A stretch of 64,000 nucleotides of DNA from Anaeromyxobacter paludicola. Lineage in GTDB: Bacteria > Myxococcota > Myxococcia > Myxococcales > Anaeromyxobacteraceae. Shown here piece by piece: positions 22,517 to 35,586 of this stretch. Under the pieces are notes generated by a model. The model saw only the letters and a list, made by a program, of their open reading frames with translations, did not search any database and was not told where the DNA came from. Numbering within the stretch: the stretch's first letter is position 1; the number at the start of each line of letters is the position of its first letter. Location of the stretch: positions 2,790,001 through 2,854,000 of the forward strand of contig NZ_AP025592.1 of the NCBI RefSeq assembly GCF_023169965.1, read 5' to 3'. The position numbers and the translations under genes are program-made.

Positions 22517-24846
22517 CCTACGCCGGCCTCCCCGATCTCCGCCCCCTCCGCGGCGGGCTCCTCGTCGCCCTGCTCTCGTCGCTCGCCTGCGGCCGCACCG
22601 CCGACACGGGCGCCATCCGGCTCGCCGCCAGCGCCTGCACCGGCCCCTCCTGCCCGGCGCTGCAGGTGCAGCTCCTCTCGCCGGCCCAGGACCGCCTGCT
22701 GAGATCGGACGACCTCCTCGCCATCACGATCGCGATCTCCGGCGCGGGCCCCCTCCACGAGGTGGCGTTGGTCGTGAACGGACGGGCCTCGCCGCTGCTC
22801 CGGAAGGACACGTGGTTCACGTGCCGGGGCGACGGGATCTACGACCTCGCGGTGCGGGCCCGGAGCGGAACCGTCTGGTTCGAGAGCGAGCACCGGCGCG
22901 TCACCTGCGACGGGACCCCGCCGGCGGTGACCTGGGACCCGCCGCCGACGGAAGGCCCCCTGCCGGACGTGTCGGACCTCGTCGCCACCTTCTCCGAGCC
23001 GCTGAACGTGGCCTGGATCCGGCCGTCGATCCTCTTCGCGGGCGGCGGGGTCCCGGCAACGGCCACCTTCTCGGCCGACGGGACGCGGCTCACGGTCCAC
23101 CTGCCCGCCACCCTCAAGCAGCTGGGCTACGCGAACGTGTTCCTCGGCGGGATCGCCGCCGATCTCGCCGGCAACCTGCTCGCGCCGCACGAGTTCTCGT
23201 GGCACGAGCCGGCCGACCTGGTCTCGCTCACGGCCCCACCCCTCGTCCACCCCCCGTACGTGTCGGGCGTGGTGCCGCTCACGCTGGCGGTCAACGGGCC
23301 GCCCCCGGACGCGGTCCGCCTGGAGATCTTCGGCCCGGCGGGGTCGGCGCTGGAGATTCCCCTCACCGGCATCGCCCGCTACGACTGGGACACCGAGGCC
23401 GCGCCGGAGGGGCTGTACCGGTTCTACGCGCAAGCCTGGCGCGGCGGCCGCGTGTCGGGCAGCTCCCCCACGCTCTCGCTCTACGTCCGGCGCACCGCCG
23501 CGAGGGCCGCCATCCGCGGCAACCCGGCCGTCACGGGGCACCTCGATCAGCTCTCGGTCCGGAGCTGGATCCAGCTCACCTTCACCGCGCCCATCCGGCT
23601 CGACAGCTTCGGTCCGGACAAGCTCCGGGTCACCGCGAACGGCGCTCCGGCGGCCTTCACGATCATGAACCAGGGCGACGCCTACGTGAACCTGCAGCTC
23701 TCGGCGAAGCCGGCGGTGCCGGGCACCCTCGCCGTGGAGCTCCTCCCGGGCGTGCTCGACCAGGGCTACCTGCCGGTGCAGCCGGTGAGCGCCACCTTCT
23801 CGCTCCCCGACTGGCTGCCCGGGCACGGGATGCAGCCTCGCGAGGGCGGCTGGCTCGAGCCCGGCTGGCTCTTCGCGAACTGGCCGTCGGAAGACTCCAC
23901 CCAGGCCGCCTGGCTCGAGCACGCGCCGGGGGCCGCCGACGCGGTCCACCTCGGCTCGTTCCTGTCGGCCTGGCAGAGGACCTTCAACGTCGACTTCACC
24001 CGGCCGGCGCGCCACCCCACGGGCGCGGTGGACTACAGCGCGATGCCGATGGTGGCCTGGGCCGAGCAGGACGCGGCCGGCGTCTGGATCCTGCGCGTGA
24101 AGGGGAGCGACGGTGGATGGCCCCTGCCGTCCCCGAACCGCGCCGCCTCCGGGAGCGCCATCGACCCGGTCCTCGGCCGCGACGCGAGCGGGTACGACCA
24201 GACGCCGGTCGCCGCCTGGATCGAGGACGACGGCACCCGCCGGGCGCTCTTCGCGAGCCGGTGGAGCGGCGCGGCCTGGATCCCGCTCGGCGACGACCTC
24301 TCGGCGGGCGCGCCCGGCGAGCTCGCGCTGGCGGTCGGGAGCCGGCGGACGCCGTTCCTGGCCTGGACCGAGGCCGGGGCTGACGGGATCGCGCACGTGT
24401 ACGCGCGTCGCTGGGCGGCGGACGCGTGGGCGCCGCCGGAGGGGCCGCTCGACCTCGATCTGACGGCGCCCGCCTCCGCTCCGGCCGCCGCCATCGACGC
24501 GGCGGGGCGGCCGGCCGTGGCCTGGCTCGAGGCCTCCGCGCATCGCGTCCTGCTGCGGCGATGGGACGGGAGCGGCTGGATCGCGGCGGCGCCGCTGCTC
24601 GACGCCGAGGCCCCCTCCCTCGCGTTCGACGGCGCCGGCCGCCCCGTCGTCGCCTACGTGGAGCGCTCGACCGGGCTCGTCCGGCTGGCGCGGCTCGAGG
24701 GCGGCGCCTGGGCCGGCCTGGGAAGCGCGCTGGGACCGGCCCTGGCCGGCACGCGGCCGGCGCTGGCGGTGGACCCCGCGGGAGTGCCTCACGTCCTCTG
24801 GAGCGACGACGCCGGGGCGCTGCGGCAGGCCATGCGCAACGAGTGA
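22513..24846 (+). CDS. Surface lipoprotein with Ig-like domains and C-terminal propeller-like repeats (copy 2)
   Basis: 777 residues, paralogous to the gene before it and overlapping it by 4 bases (ATGA). The signal ends in LSSLAC (lipidated Cys26). It repeats the same plan: Ig-like domains with VATFSEPLNVAWI and a LAGNLLAPHEF strand, then from about 430 repeated units with GRPAVAWLE and LRRWDGSGWI. The N-terminal domain differs from copy 1 and has a Cys pair (ACTGPSC) after the lipid anchor. The two genes form one unit, suggesting the proteins work as a pair or recognise different ligands. No function is known. Confidence 0.7.
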   Translation: MTYAGLPDLRPLRGGLLVALLSSLACGRTADTGAIRLAASACTGPSCPALQVQLLSPAQDRLLRSDDLLAITIAISGAGPLHEVALVVNGRASPLLRKDTWFTCRGDGIYDLAVRARSGTVWFESEHRRVTCDGTPPAVTWDPPPTEGPLPDVSDLVATFSEPLNVAWIRPSILFAGGGVPATATFSADGTRLTVHLPATLKQLGYANVFLGGIAADLAGNLLAPHEFSWHEPADLVSLTAPPLVHPPYVSGVVPLTLAVNGPPPDAVRLEIFGPAGSALEIPLTGIARYDWDTEAAPEGLYRFYAQAWRGGRVSGSSPTLSLYVRRTAARAAIRGNPAVTGHLDQLSVRSWIQLTFTAPIRLDSFGPDKLRVTANGAPAAFTIMNQGDAYVNLQLSAKPAVPGTLAVELLPGVLDQGYLPVQPVSATFSLPDWLPGHGMQPREGGWLEPGWLFANWPSEDSTQAAWLEHAPGAADAVHLGSFLSAWQRTFNVDFTRPARHPTGAVDYSAMPMVAWAEQDAAGVWILRVKGSDGGWPLPSPNRAASGSAIDPVLGRDASGYDQTPVAAWIEDDGTRRALFASRWSGAAWIPLGDDLSAGAPGELALAVGSRRTPFLAWTEAGADGIAHVYARRWAADAWAPPEGPLDLDLTAPASAPAAAIDAAGRPAVAWLEASAHRVLLRRWDGSGWIAAAPLLDAEAPSLAFDGAGRPVVAYVERSTGLVRLARLEGGAWAGLGSALGPALAGTRPALAVDPAGVPHVLWSDDAGALRQAMRNE

Positions 24847-24903
24847 CCGGGGCCGCCCGCCCCGGCCCGGCGAAGGGCGAGGCCGGCCGCTAGAACGGCT
24901 TGG

Positions 24904-29193
<4,290 letters not shown>

Positions 29194-29306
29194 GCTTCCG
29201 GTGCGCTCGCACGCGCCGCGCCGCGGCGCGCTCCCAGCCGCGTCTCGTGAACTTCGCGGTGCGCGCCCGCGGGGCCGCGCGGCACGCGATCCGCCGTGCC
29301 TCGTGA

Positions 29307-29354
29307 CTCCCTCCCCGCTCGGGCGGGGAGGGCGGGGGAGGGGCGGCCAGCGGC
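29307..29354 (-). repeat. Dispersed palindromic repeat, type B
   Basis: 48 bases, identical as reverse complement to 58763-58810. The palindromic core is CCCTCCCCGCTCGGGCGGGG. With the type A copy 146 bases to its left it forms a mixed pair, repeated in inverted order at 58.76-58.89 kb. Confidence 0.85.
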
Positions 29355-29459
29355 CCGGCGCGCGATCCGGCCACCGCGCGCCTGATTTTCCAGTCGGTTT
29401 CGGCCGCATTCCCCCTCCCGGGTAGGCGCATGTAGACAGGCGAGCGAGCGTCCTTTTGG

Positions 29460-29479
29460 TGTACCCTGTTCACGGTACA
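29460..29479. promoter_or_regulatory. Candidate operator upstream of the GAF histidine kinase
   Basis: TGTACC and GGTACA form a perfect 6-bp inverted repeat around an 8-base spacer (CTGTTCAC), ending 6 bases before the ATG at 29486. Position and symmetry fit a repressor site covering the start of the gene. No matching regulator is known; the spacer resembles half of some LexA boxes but this is weak. Confidence 0.35.
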
Positions 29480-29485
29480 TCCCTC

Positions 29486-30664
29486 ATGAACCCCGATCCG
29501 GCGCTCGCGCTCGCACTCCGCCTGACGTCCGCTCAAGGACCGGGCGAGGTGGCGCTCGCGGTCCTGGAGTGCGTCCTCGGGCTCACCGGCGCGGTGGCCG
29601 GCGCGGTCTTCGCGGGCGGAGCCCTGGAGCGCGGCGCCCCGCCGGCGCTGGCGCTCCTCGCCCCCGGGCTCCGCGAGCGCGCCGGCGGCCTGCAGCAGGG
29701 GCTCGAGGCGGCCGCCCGCGCCGCCTGGCAGACGGGCGCGCCGGTCTGGGAGCTGCCCGCGACCGGCGACGAGCGCGCGGCGGGAGTGGCGACCTGGACC
29801 GCCATCCCGCTCCGCGCCGCCGCGGCGGTGCTCGGCGCCTTCACCGTGGCGTTCGGCCCCGGCCGGACCGCGGCGCCGGAGCAGCGCGAGTCGCTCCTGC
29901 TCGCCGCCGAGGCCTGCGCCGGGGCCCTGCCGCGGGCCTTCGCCTACCAGCGCGCCTGCGAGGAGCGGGACGCCGCGGTGCGCGCCGCCGAGGCGCAGGA
30001 GCGCGCGCTCGCCATGGTCGGGCACGACCTGCGCACGCCGCTCTCGGCGGTGGTCATCGCCGCCGGCCTGCTCGAGCGGCTCGGTCCCGTGAGCCCGGGT
30101 CAGGCCCGCGCCGCCGCCCGCATCGAGGCGAGCGCGCGCAAGATGAACGGGCTCATCCGCGACCTCCTCGACTTCTCGCGCATCCGCGGCACGGGCGGGA
30201 TGACGGTCTACCCCGAGCCGGTGCGGCTCGACGTCCTCTGCACGCGCGCCGCCGCGGAGCTGCGCCAGGCGGTCCCCGGCTCCGAGCTCCGGCTCGACCT
30301 CGAGCCGGTGGAGGGCCGCTGGGATCCGCTCCGGCTGGAGCAGGTGGTCTCGAACCTCGCCTCGAACGCGCTCCAGCACGGGCTCGCCGGCGCGCCGGTC
30401 TCCATCCGCCTGCGGCGCGACGGGGCCCAGGCGCTGCTCGAGGTGCACAACCGCGGCGAGCCGGTGCCCGCCTCGCTCCTGCCGGTGCTCTTCGAGCCGT
30501 TCCGCAAGGGGCCGCACCGGCGCCGCACCAGCTTCGGGCTCGGGCTCTTCATCGTCCGGGAGATCGCGCGGGCGCACGGCGGCGAGGTGGCGGTCGCCTC
30601 GGACGCGGAGCGGGGGACCACCTTCCGCGTCCGGCTGCCCGGGGCGAGGCCGGCGGTCGGCTGA
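29486..30664 (+). CDS. Soluble histidine kinase with GAF-like sensor domain
   Basis: About 392 residues from the ATG at 29486 (a TTG at 29456 is in frame but would run through the palindrome). Residues about 10-165 look like a GAF domain. The kinase core follows: VGHDLRTPLSAVV (phospho-acceptor His in the H-box), an N-box with NLASNALQHG, and the ATP lid with FRKGPHRRRTSFGLGLFIV (G2 box) and GTTFRVRLP at the end. No membrane segments, so it senses a cytoplasmic or diffusible signal. No receiver protein is in the same operon; it faces a degenerate receiver gene tail to tail, 35 bases away. Confidence 0.9.
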   Translation: MNPDPALALALRLTSAQGPGEVALAVLECVLGLTGAVAGAVFAGGALERGAPPALALLAPGLRERAGGLQQGLEAAARAAWQTGAPVWELPATGDERAAGVATWTAIPLRAAAAVLGAFTVAFGPGRTAAPEQRESLLLAAEACAGALPRAFAYQRACEERDAAVRAAEAQERALAMVGHDLRTPLSAVVIAAGLLERLGPVSPGQARAAARIEASARKMNGLIRDLLDFSRIRGTGGMTVYPEPVRLDVLCTRAAAELRQAVPGSELRLDLEPVEGRWDPLRLEQVVSNLASNALQHGLAGAPVSIRLRRDGAQALLEVHNRGEPVPASLLPVLFEPFRKGPHRRRTSFGLGLFIVREIARAHGGEVAVASDAERGTTFRVRLPGARPAVG

Positions 30665-30699
30665 GCGCCCGTCGGGGCGCGCGGCGGCGGCCGCAGGGC

Positions 30700-31053
30700 T
30701 CAGCTCCGCGCCGGCGAGGTCGCGGGCCCGAGCGCGGCGACCGCGGCGAGCAGCTCGCCGGGGCGGCACGGGTGGCTGAGCCGCACGTCGCCCAGGAGCA
30801 CGGGCTCGAGCGCGCCGGAGAGCGTGATCACCCGCAGCCCCGGCCGCTCGCGCCGCGCGTCCCGCACCAGCGCCTCCGCCGGGCCGCCGTCGTCGAGGTC
30901 CACCACCAGCGCCGCGAGCGCGGGGCGCGCCAGGCCGGCGCGCGCCTCGGCGGGCGTCGCCGGGGCGAGCACCTCGTGCCCCTCGAGCGCCAGCAGCTCG
31001 CGGAGGCTGCTGCGCAGCTCGGCATCCTCCGCGTAGACGAGCAGGCAGGGCAC
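30700..31053 (-). CDS. Single-domain receiver-like protein, degenerate
   Basis: 117 residues from a GTG with AGGAGG about 11 bases upstream. The fold matches a response-regulator receiver: LLVYAED with only one of the paired acidic residues well placed, VVDLDDGG at the phospho-acceptor strand, ITLSGA for the Thr/Ser strand, but LSHPCRP where the conserved Lys-Pro should be, so Lys is replaced by His. Phosphotransfer may be reduced or lost. It lies 77 bases after the cyclase-like gene and is probably the last gene of that operon. It is convergent with the GAF histidine kinase. Confidence 0.65.
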   Translation of the reverse strand: MPCLLVYAEDAELRSSLRELLALEGHEVLAPATPAEARAGLARPALAALVVDLDDGGPAEALVRDARRERPGLRVITLSGALEPVLLGDVRLSHPCRPGELLAAVAALGPATSPARS

Positions 31054-31130
31054 GGCGCCACCATCCTCCTCGCGAGGCCTCCCGAGGAGTCCCACGAACG
31101 CGGGGGGCCCGAAATCGACCGTCGCGGCGC

Positions 31131-33563
31131 CTACCTGTCGCCCGCGTACCACCGCGCCGCGAGCGCGCGGGCCAGCTCGGCCGGCGCGCCGAGGGGGGCG
31201 CAGATCTCCCACACCGCCACCGGCGCGAGCCCCTTGAAGGCGCAGCGGCCGGCGTACCGGAACAGCTCCGCGAGCTGCCCGCCGGGGTGGAAGGTGGCGA
31301 CGAGCCGCTGCGGCAGCTCGCCGTACCAGTAGCGGGCCGCGAGCGCCGCCGGGACGTCGCCCGCCGCGAGCGCCACCCGGCGCACCACCCGCTCGTCGCC
31401 GAGGGCCTCGAGGAACGCCTCGAGCGCCTCCTCCGACATGGCCGCGCCGGCGTTGTAGATGTCGCCGGGGCGCTCGCCGCGGGCGGCGGTCACGAGGGCG
31501 TCGCGCACCGGCTCCGCCACCGCGCGCATGGCGCCCGCGAGATCGCCGCCGCGGAGCAGCTCGACCGCGCGCGCCTCGTCGGCCGGCGGCAGGTCGATGG
31601 CCGCGGGCGGCGCCACGAAGACCGACCAGGCGTGCTGCAGCCCCGGGCTCCCCTGCGACGCCCGCTCGGCCGCGAGGAGCGCGTCGGCGCGGGCCCGGGC
31701 GGCCGAGGAGCGGGCGGTGCCCCGGGCCGACTCGTTGATCTTCTCGGCGATGGCCACCCGGCTCGTCCCGAAGACCTCGTCCTCGATGGTCACCACCAGG
31801 GGCGGCGGGCCGAAGGAGAGGAACACGCCCGCCTCGAGCGCCTCGATCTGCGCCACCTCGGGCGCGATCCGCGCGCTCCGCACCGCCGCCGCGAGCTGGG
31901 CCGAGTAGCTCGCGAGCTGCCGCCGGATGTCGAGCGCGAGCTCGGTGAGCGCGAGGATGTTCCCGGAGAAGGAGATGGCGTCGCCGAGCAGGTTGTTGAC
32001 CGAGACGCCGCCGCGATCCGAGAGGTGCTGCATCCCGGTGTAGTGGCGCTTCGCCGCGATGAGCACCGGCAGGTAGAACTCGCGGCGCAGGAAGTCGGCC
32101 ATGGCCGCCTGGCCCAGGAGGCCGGTCTTCCGGGTGAAGTCCTTCACGTCGGCGAAGAGGTGGCCGAGCGGCCGCTCCACCACGTCGCGCAGGATCGGCC
32201 CCTTCACCGAGATCCGGTAGAGCCGGCCGGCCTCCCACTCCCGCTCCGCCCCGCCCTCGGCCTCGGCGCCGGTCCGGTGCGAGAGGGCGCGGCGCGCCGG
32301 CGCGAGGAAGCGCTCCAGCGCCGCGTCGGCGAAGAGCGCCACCGCGGCCCTCGCGAAGGCGGCGCGCGCCTCCTCGCGGCCGAGGCCGGCCGAGGCGGCG
32401 GGCTCCCGCGCCTTCCAGTCCCGGAGCTGGCGCGCGCCCCGGCCGAGGAGCTGTCCCGGCTCGCCGCCGGGCGCGGCGCAGGCCTCCACGAGCCGGACCA
32501 GGTTGCGGCGCGGGCCCTCCTCGGCGGCCGCGGCGGCGAGCCGCAGCGGGGCGGTGAGGAGGTCGCGCAGCTCCGCCACCCGCTCGCCGTACCCGAAGCG
32601 CTCCGCCGAGACCACCCCGGCCGTGAGCGCCTCGCGCAGCCGCGCCACCGCCACCGCCTGCTCCGCCCGGCGGGACAGGTCGTCGTCCGCCGCGAGCCCG
32701 CGCGCCGCCAGCGCCGTCGCCTCGTCGGGGTCGCCGCCGCCGCCGAGCGCCTGCGAGAGCTCGTCCACGAGCGGGAGGTTGGAGGGCAGTTCGCAGCCGT
32801 AGAGGGTGGCGCCGCCGATCGCCACCGGCACCCGGCCGCCGAGGAGCGCGCCGGGCGAGAGGATGGCGTCGAGGGCGGCGCGGAGCGGGTCGTCGTCCGG
32901 CCGCCGCGCCTCCCGCAGCACCCGGGCGACGCCGGTCTGGGCCGCGACCCAGAGGCCGCACAGCGTCGCCACCCGCAGCTGCCGCTCCCCGAAGCCGGCC
33001 GGGAGCGCGTCCCGGATCCGCTCCTCGGCGCCCCGGAGCTCCTCGAAGAGCGCCAGCGCCACGAGCGCCGGCGTCGGCTCCCGGTCGCGGGTGCCGGCCA
33101 TCTCGGCGAAGGCCAGCCGGAGCGCCTCGATGAAGAGCGCGGTGAGCGAGCGGCCGCGCCCGCCGGGGCCCATCCAGGCGGTGACGACGCCGCCGGTGAG
33201 CGCCGGGTGGAGCGCCGGGGCGAGCTGGGCCGCGGCGCGCAGGTCGGGGCCGCCGCCGCTCGGGCCGAGCGTGGGCGCCGCGGTGGGGAGGGTGGCCTGC
33301 ATCGGGTGGAGCAGGAGCCGGTCGCGGTCCTCCGGCGGGACGAAGTGCCGGTGCTGCGTCGAGAGCAGGAGCGCGAGCTGCACCGCCGCCGCCTGCACGA
33401 TGTCGCGCGCGTCGGGCGCGACCAGCACCGGGATGCGGAGGTCGCCGAGGCTGGTGCCGAGGGAGAAGCGGAGGGCGCCCGGGTCGAGCCGGACGAGGTC
33501 CGCGGGGGCGCGCCGGGCGGCGGAGTAGAGGGTGATCCGTCGTTCCGCGAGCGCCGCCGCCAT
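31131..33563 (-). CDS. Large class III nucleotide cyclase-like protein
   Basis: 810 residues. The first ~450 are helical and not recognised. About 465-640 follows a class III adenylate/guanylate cyclase: HLFADVKDFT with the first metal Asp, NLLGDAISFSG with the second, a strand ending SFGPPPLVV where HTGxVVVG occurs in cyclases, and AEKINESARG matching the VNxAAR transition-state Asn/Arg motif. About 50 residues are inserted between the halves of the domain. The base specificity cannot be told. The C-terminal ~170 residues are unrecognised. No membrane segment. The ATG directly follows the stop of the M28 peptidase gene, with a GGAAG ribosome-binding site in its end. Confidence 0.7.
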   Translation of the reverse strand: MAAALAERRITLYSAARRAPADLVRLDPGALRFSLGTSLGDLRIPVLVAPDARDIVQAAAVQLALLLSTQHRHFVPPEDRDRLLLHPMQATLPTAAPTLGPSGGGPDLRAAAQLAPALHPALTGGVVTAWMGPGGRGRSLTALFIEALRLAFAEMAGTRDREPTPALVALALFEELRGAEERIRDALPAGFGERQLRVATLCGLWVAAQTGVARVLREARRPDDDPLRAALDAILSPGALLGGRVPVAIGGATLYGCELPSNLPLVDELSQALGGGGDPDEATALAARGLAADDDLSRRAEQAVAVARLREALTAGVVSAERFGYGERVAELRDLLTAPLRLAAAAAEEGPRRNLVRLVEACAAPGGEPGQLLGRGARQLRDWKAREPAASAGLGREEARAAFARAAVALFADAALERFLAPARRALSHRTGAEAEGGAEREWEAGRLYRISVKGPILRDVVERPLGHLFADVKDFTRKTGLLGQAAMADFLRREFYLPVLIAAKRHYTGMQHLSDRGGVSVNNLLGDAISFSGNILALTELALDIRRQLASYSAQLAAAVRSARIAPEVAQIEALEAGVFLSFGPPPLVVTIEDEVFGTSRVAIAEKINESARGTARSSAARARADALLAAERASQGSPGLQHAWSVFVAPPAAIDLPPADEARAVELLRGGDLAGAMRAVAEPVRDALVTAARGERPGDIYNAGAAMSEEALEAFLEALGDERVVRRVALAAGDVPAALAARYWYGELPQRLVATFHPGGQLAELFRYAGRCAFKGLAPVAVWEICAPLGAPAELARALAARWYAGDR

Positions 33564-35483
33564 CTACTTCCTCTCTCCCAGGGTCACCTTCGCGCTGCGC
33601 CGCTCGGGCCCCCGCGCGAAGACCACGTCCACGGTGTCGCCCGGCCGGTGGGCCCGCAGCGCGAACGTCAGATCCTCCAGGCTGCCGATGCGCGTCCCCG
33701 CCACTTCCAGTACCACGTCCCCGCCCGCGATGCCGGCCTTCTCCGCGGGGCTGCCCGGGCGCACCCCCGAGACCTTGATGCCCGGGTCCTTGCGCTCCTC
33801 GAAGTCGGGGATGGTGCCGAGGTAGGCGCCGTAGCCCCGCTCCCGCTCCCCCTGCCGCTCGCGCGACGGCGGGGCGGGGGCGCGCACCACCTCGAGCCGC
33901 GCCGGACGGAGCGCGGCGTCGCGCGCGGCCCGGTAGGCGAGCCGGCCGACCGCCTGGAGCCCGGCGGCGTCGATCTTGTCGGCGGTGTCGGTGGGGCGAT
34001 GGTAGTCCACGTGAGCGCCCGTGAAGAGGAAGAGCACGGGGACGCCCTTCGCGAAGAAGCTGGTCTGGTCGGAGGGGCCGTAGCCGTCGCCGCCGAAGGC
34101 GAGCCGGAGCGGCAGCGCCGGCGGGCGGCTCGCGAGCGCCGTCACCTCGGCCCGCAGCCCCTTCGCGGTGTCGGCCCCGTCCACGAAGACCTTCCCCTCC
34201 CGCGCCCGCCCCACCATGTCGAGGTTCACCATGAGCTGGGTCCGGCCGAGCGGGCAGGCGGCGGGCGGCGCGCGCACGTAGAGCGCCGAGCCGAGGAGGC
34301 CAAGCTCCTCGCCGCTGAAGGCCGCGAAGAGCACCGTCCGCGGCGCCGGGCCGGCCTCCTTCATGGCGCGCGCCACCGCCAGGACCGCCGCCACGCCGCT
34401 CGCGTTGTCGTCGGCGCCGGGGTGAACCTTGCCGGTCTCCTCCGGCGAGAGCGACTCGTCGCCGCCGTAGCCGAGGTGGTCGTAGTGGGCGCCCACCACC
34501 ACGCACTCGCCCGCGCGGGCGGGATCGCCGCCGGGGAGCAGCGCGAGCACGTTGGCGGTCGGGGCGCGCTCCTGCTCGACGTCGGTCGCGAGCCGGGCGC
34601 GCAGGCCGGTGGGGCGCGAGTGGGGGCGGCCGTCCTGCTGCGCCGGGGCGGCGAGCGCCGCGGCGTCCACGCCGGCGCGGGCGAGCGCCGCCAGGGTCAC
34701 GCGCGCGGCGAGCAGGCCGGCCCGCGAGGAGACGGCGCCGCGCCAGGGCGGCAGCTCGTCCTTGCCGGCGTGGTTCCAGCCGTCGCGCACCGCCAGGATC
34801 GCCGCCGCGCCGTGCTCGCGGGCGTTGATGGTCTTGTAGCGCCACTCGCCGTAACGGTAGGCCTGCGGCGCCCGGAACGGCGAGGCCGGGTCGGCCTCCC
34901 GGGGGAAGTGGGCCGCCACCAGCACCACCTTCCCCTTCACGTCGAGCCCCGCGTAGTCGTCGTAGCCGAGCTCCGGCGCGGTGACGCCGTAGCCGGCGAA
35001 GACCACCTCGCCCTCGGCCTTCCCGGGATCGGAGAAGGTGAAGGGCTGCCAGTCGCGCTGGAGCGCGAGCGGCGCGCCACCGAGGGAGAGCGCGTTCTCG
35101 CCGCGGAGGACCGCGCGCACCGGGGCGTCGAAGGGCTGCAGGTAGCCCTCCGTCCCCGCCGGCGCGAGACCGAGGGCGCGGAAGCGACCGGCCACCCAGT
35201 CGGCGGCGGCGGCGTTCCCCGGCGTGCCCACGCCGCGGCCGGTGCGGAGCGGGTCGGCGAGCCAGGTCACGTCGGCCTTCATCGGGGCGCCCTGGATGGT
35301 GGACTCGGGATCCGCCGCCCCCTCCCCGGCCCTTTCCCGCTGCGCGGGAGAGGGAGGTGGCACCGCGTCGGCCCTCCCCGGCTGCGCGGCAACGAGGGCT
35401 GGGCTGGCGTCGGCGCGCGCCGGTTCGGTGGGGGTCGGGGCCGGCGCCGCGGCCAGGAGCAGCGCGAGGATGGCGAGGTCCAT
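33564..35483 (-). CDS. Secreted M28-family zinc metallopeptidase with PDZ domain
   Basis: 639 residues. A signal peptide (about 1-22) is followed by a variable segment that includes a repeat-encoded stretch, then an M28 peptidase with a protease-associated insert and five zinc ligands visible: GAHYDH, ADDNASG, GEELG, NLDMVG and DYHRPTDT. The C-terminal 85 residues are a PDZ domain (PGSPAEKAGIAGGDVVLEV). It should cleave N-terminal residues from peptides in the periplasm or outside. It is the first gene of an operon with the cyclase-like and receiver-like genes, an unusual setting for a peptidase. It is divergent from panD. Confidence 0.9.
   Translation of the reverse strand: MDLAILALLLAAAPAPTPTEPARADASPALVAAQPGRADAVPPPSPAQRERAGEGAADPESTIQGAPMKADVTWLADPLRTGRGVGTPGNAAAADWVAGRFRALGLAPAGTEGYLQPFDAPVRAVLRGENALSLGGAPLALQRDWQPFTFSDPGKAEGEVVFAGYGVTAPELGYDDYAGLDVKGKVVLVAAHFPREADPASPFRAPQAYRYGEWRYKTINAREHGAAAILAVRDGWNHAGKDELPPWRGAVSSRAGLLAARVTLAALARAGVDAAALAAPAQQDGRPHSRPTGLRARLATDVEQERAPTANVLALLPGGDPARAGECVVVGAHYDHLGYGGDESLSPEETGKVHPGADDNASGVAAVLAVARAMKEAGPAPRTVLFAAFSGEELGLLGSALYVRAPPAACPLGRTQLMVNLDMVGRAREGKVFVDGADTAKGLRAEVTALASRPPALPLRLAFGGDGYGPSDQTSFFAKGVPVLFLFTGAHVDYHRPTDTADKIDAAGLQAVGRLAYRAARDAALRPARLEVVRAPAPPSRERQGERERGYGAYLGTIPDFEERKDPGIKVSGVRPGSPAEKAGIAGGDVVLEVAGTRIGSLEDLTFALRAHRPGDTVDVVFARGPERRSAKVTLGERK
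35318..35355 (-). repeat. Dispersed palindromic repeat, type A, inside the M28 peptidase gene
   Basis: 38 bases, 33 of 38 identical to the copy at 29124-29161 in the same orientation. It lies in the region coding for residues about 43-55 of the peptidase, where it is read as PPSPAQRERAGEG, between the signal peptide and the catalytic domain. Confidence 0.75.
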
Positions 35484-35586
35484 GCGGGCACGCTAAGAGC
35501 GGGAGGCCCCGGCGGCACCCACCGGTGGGGCCCTGCGCGGCGGCGCAACCTTGCACCCCGGTCCGCGAGAAGGTATCTAAGACCCC

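Larger units (their letters stand above)
29194..29485. other. 292-base intergenic region with repeat copy
   Basis: Between the helicase and the GAF histidine kinase gene. It holds a type B palindromic repeat (29307-29354) and a 20-bp interrupted palindrome just before the kinase start (29460-29479). The remaining sequence has no open frame with coding character, no promoter I could recognise and no terminator with a T run. The short frame from 29162 is repeat-derived and rejected. Confidence 0.6.

Noticed and set aside
35551-35579. Promoter TTGCAC-N17-TATCTA for panD
   Set aside because: It would place the transcript start at the ATG and leave the ribosome-binding site untranscribed, and the -10 box matches only half of the consensus.
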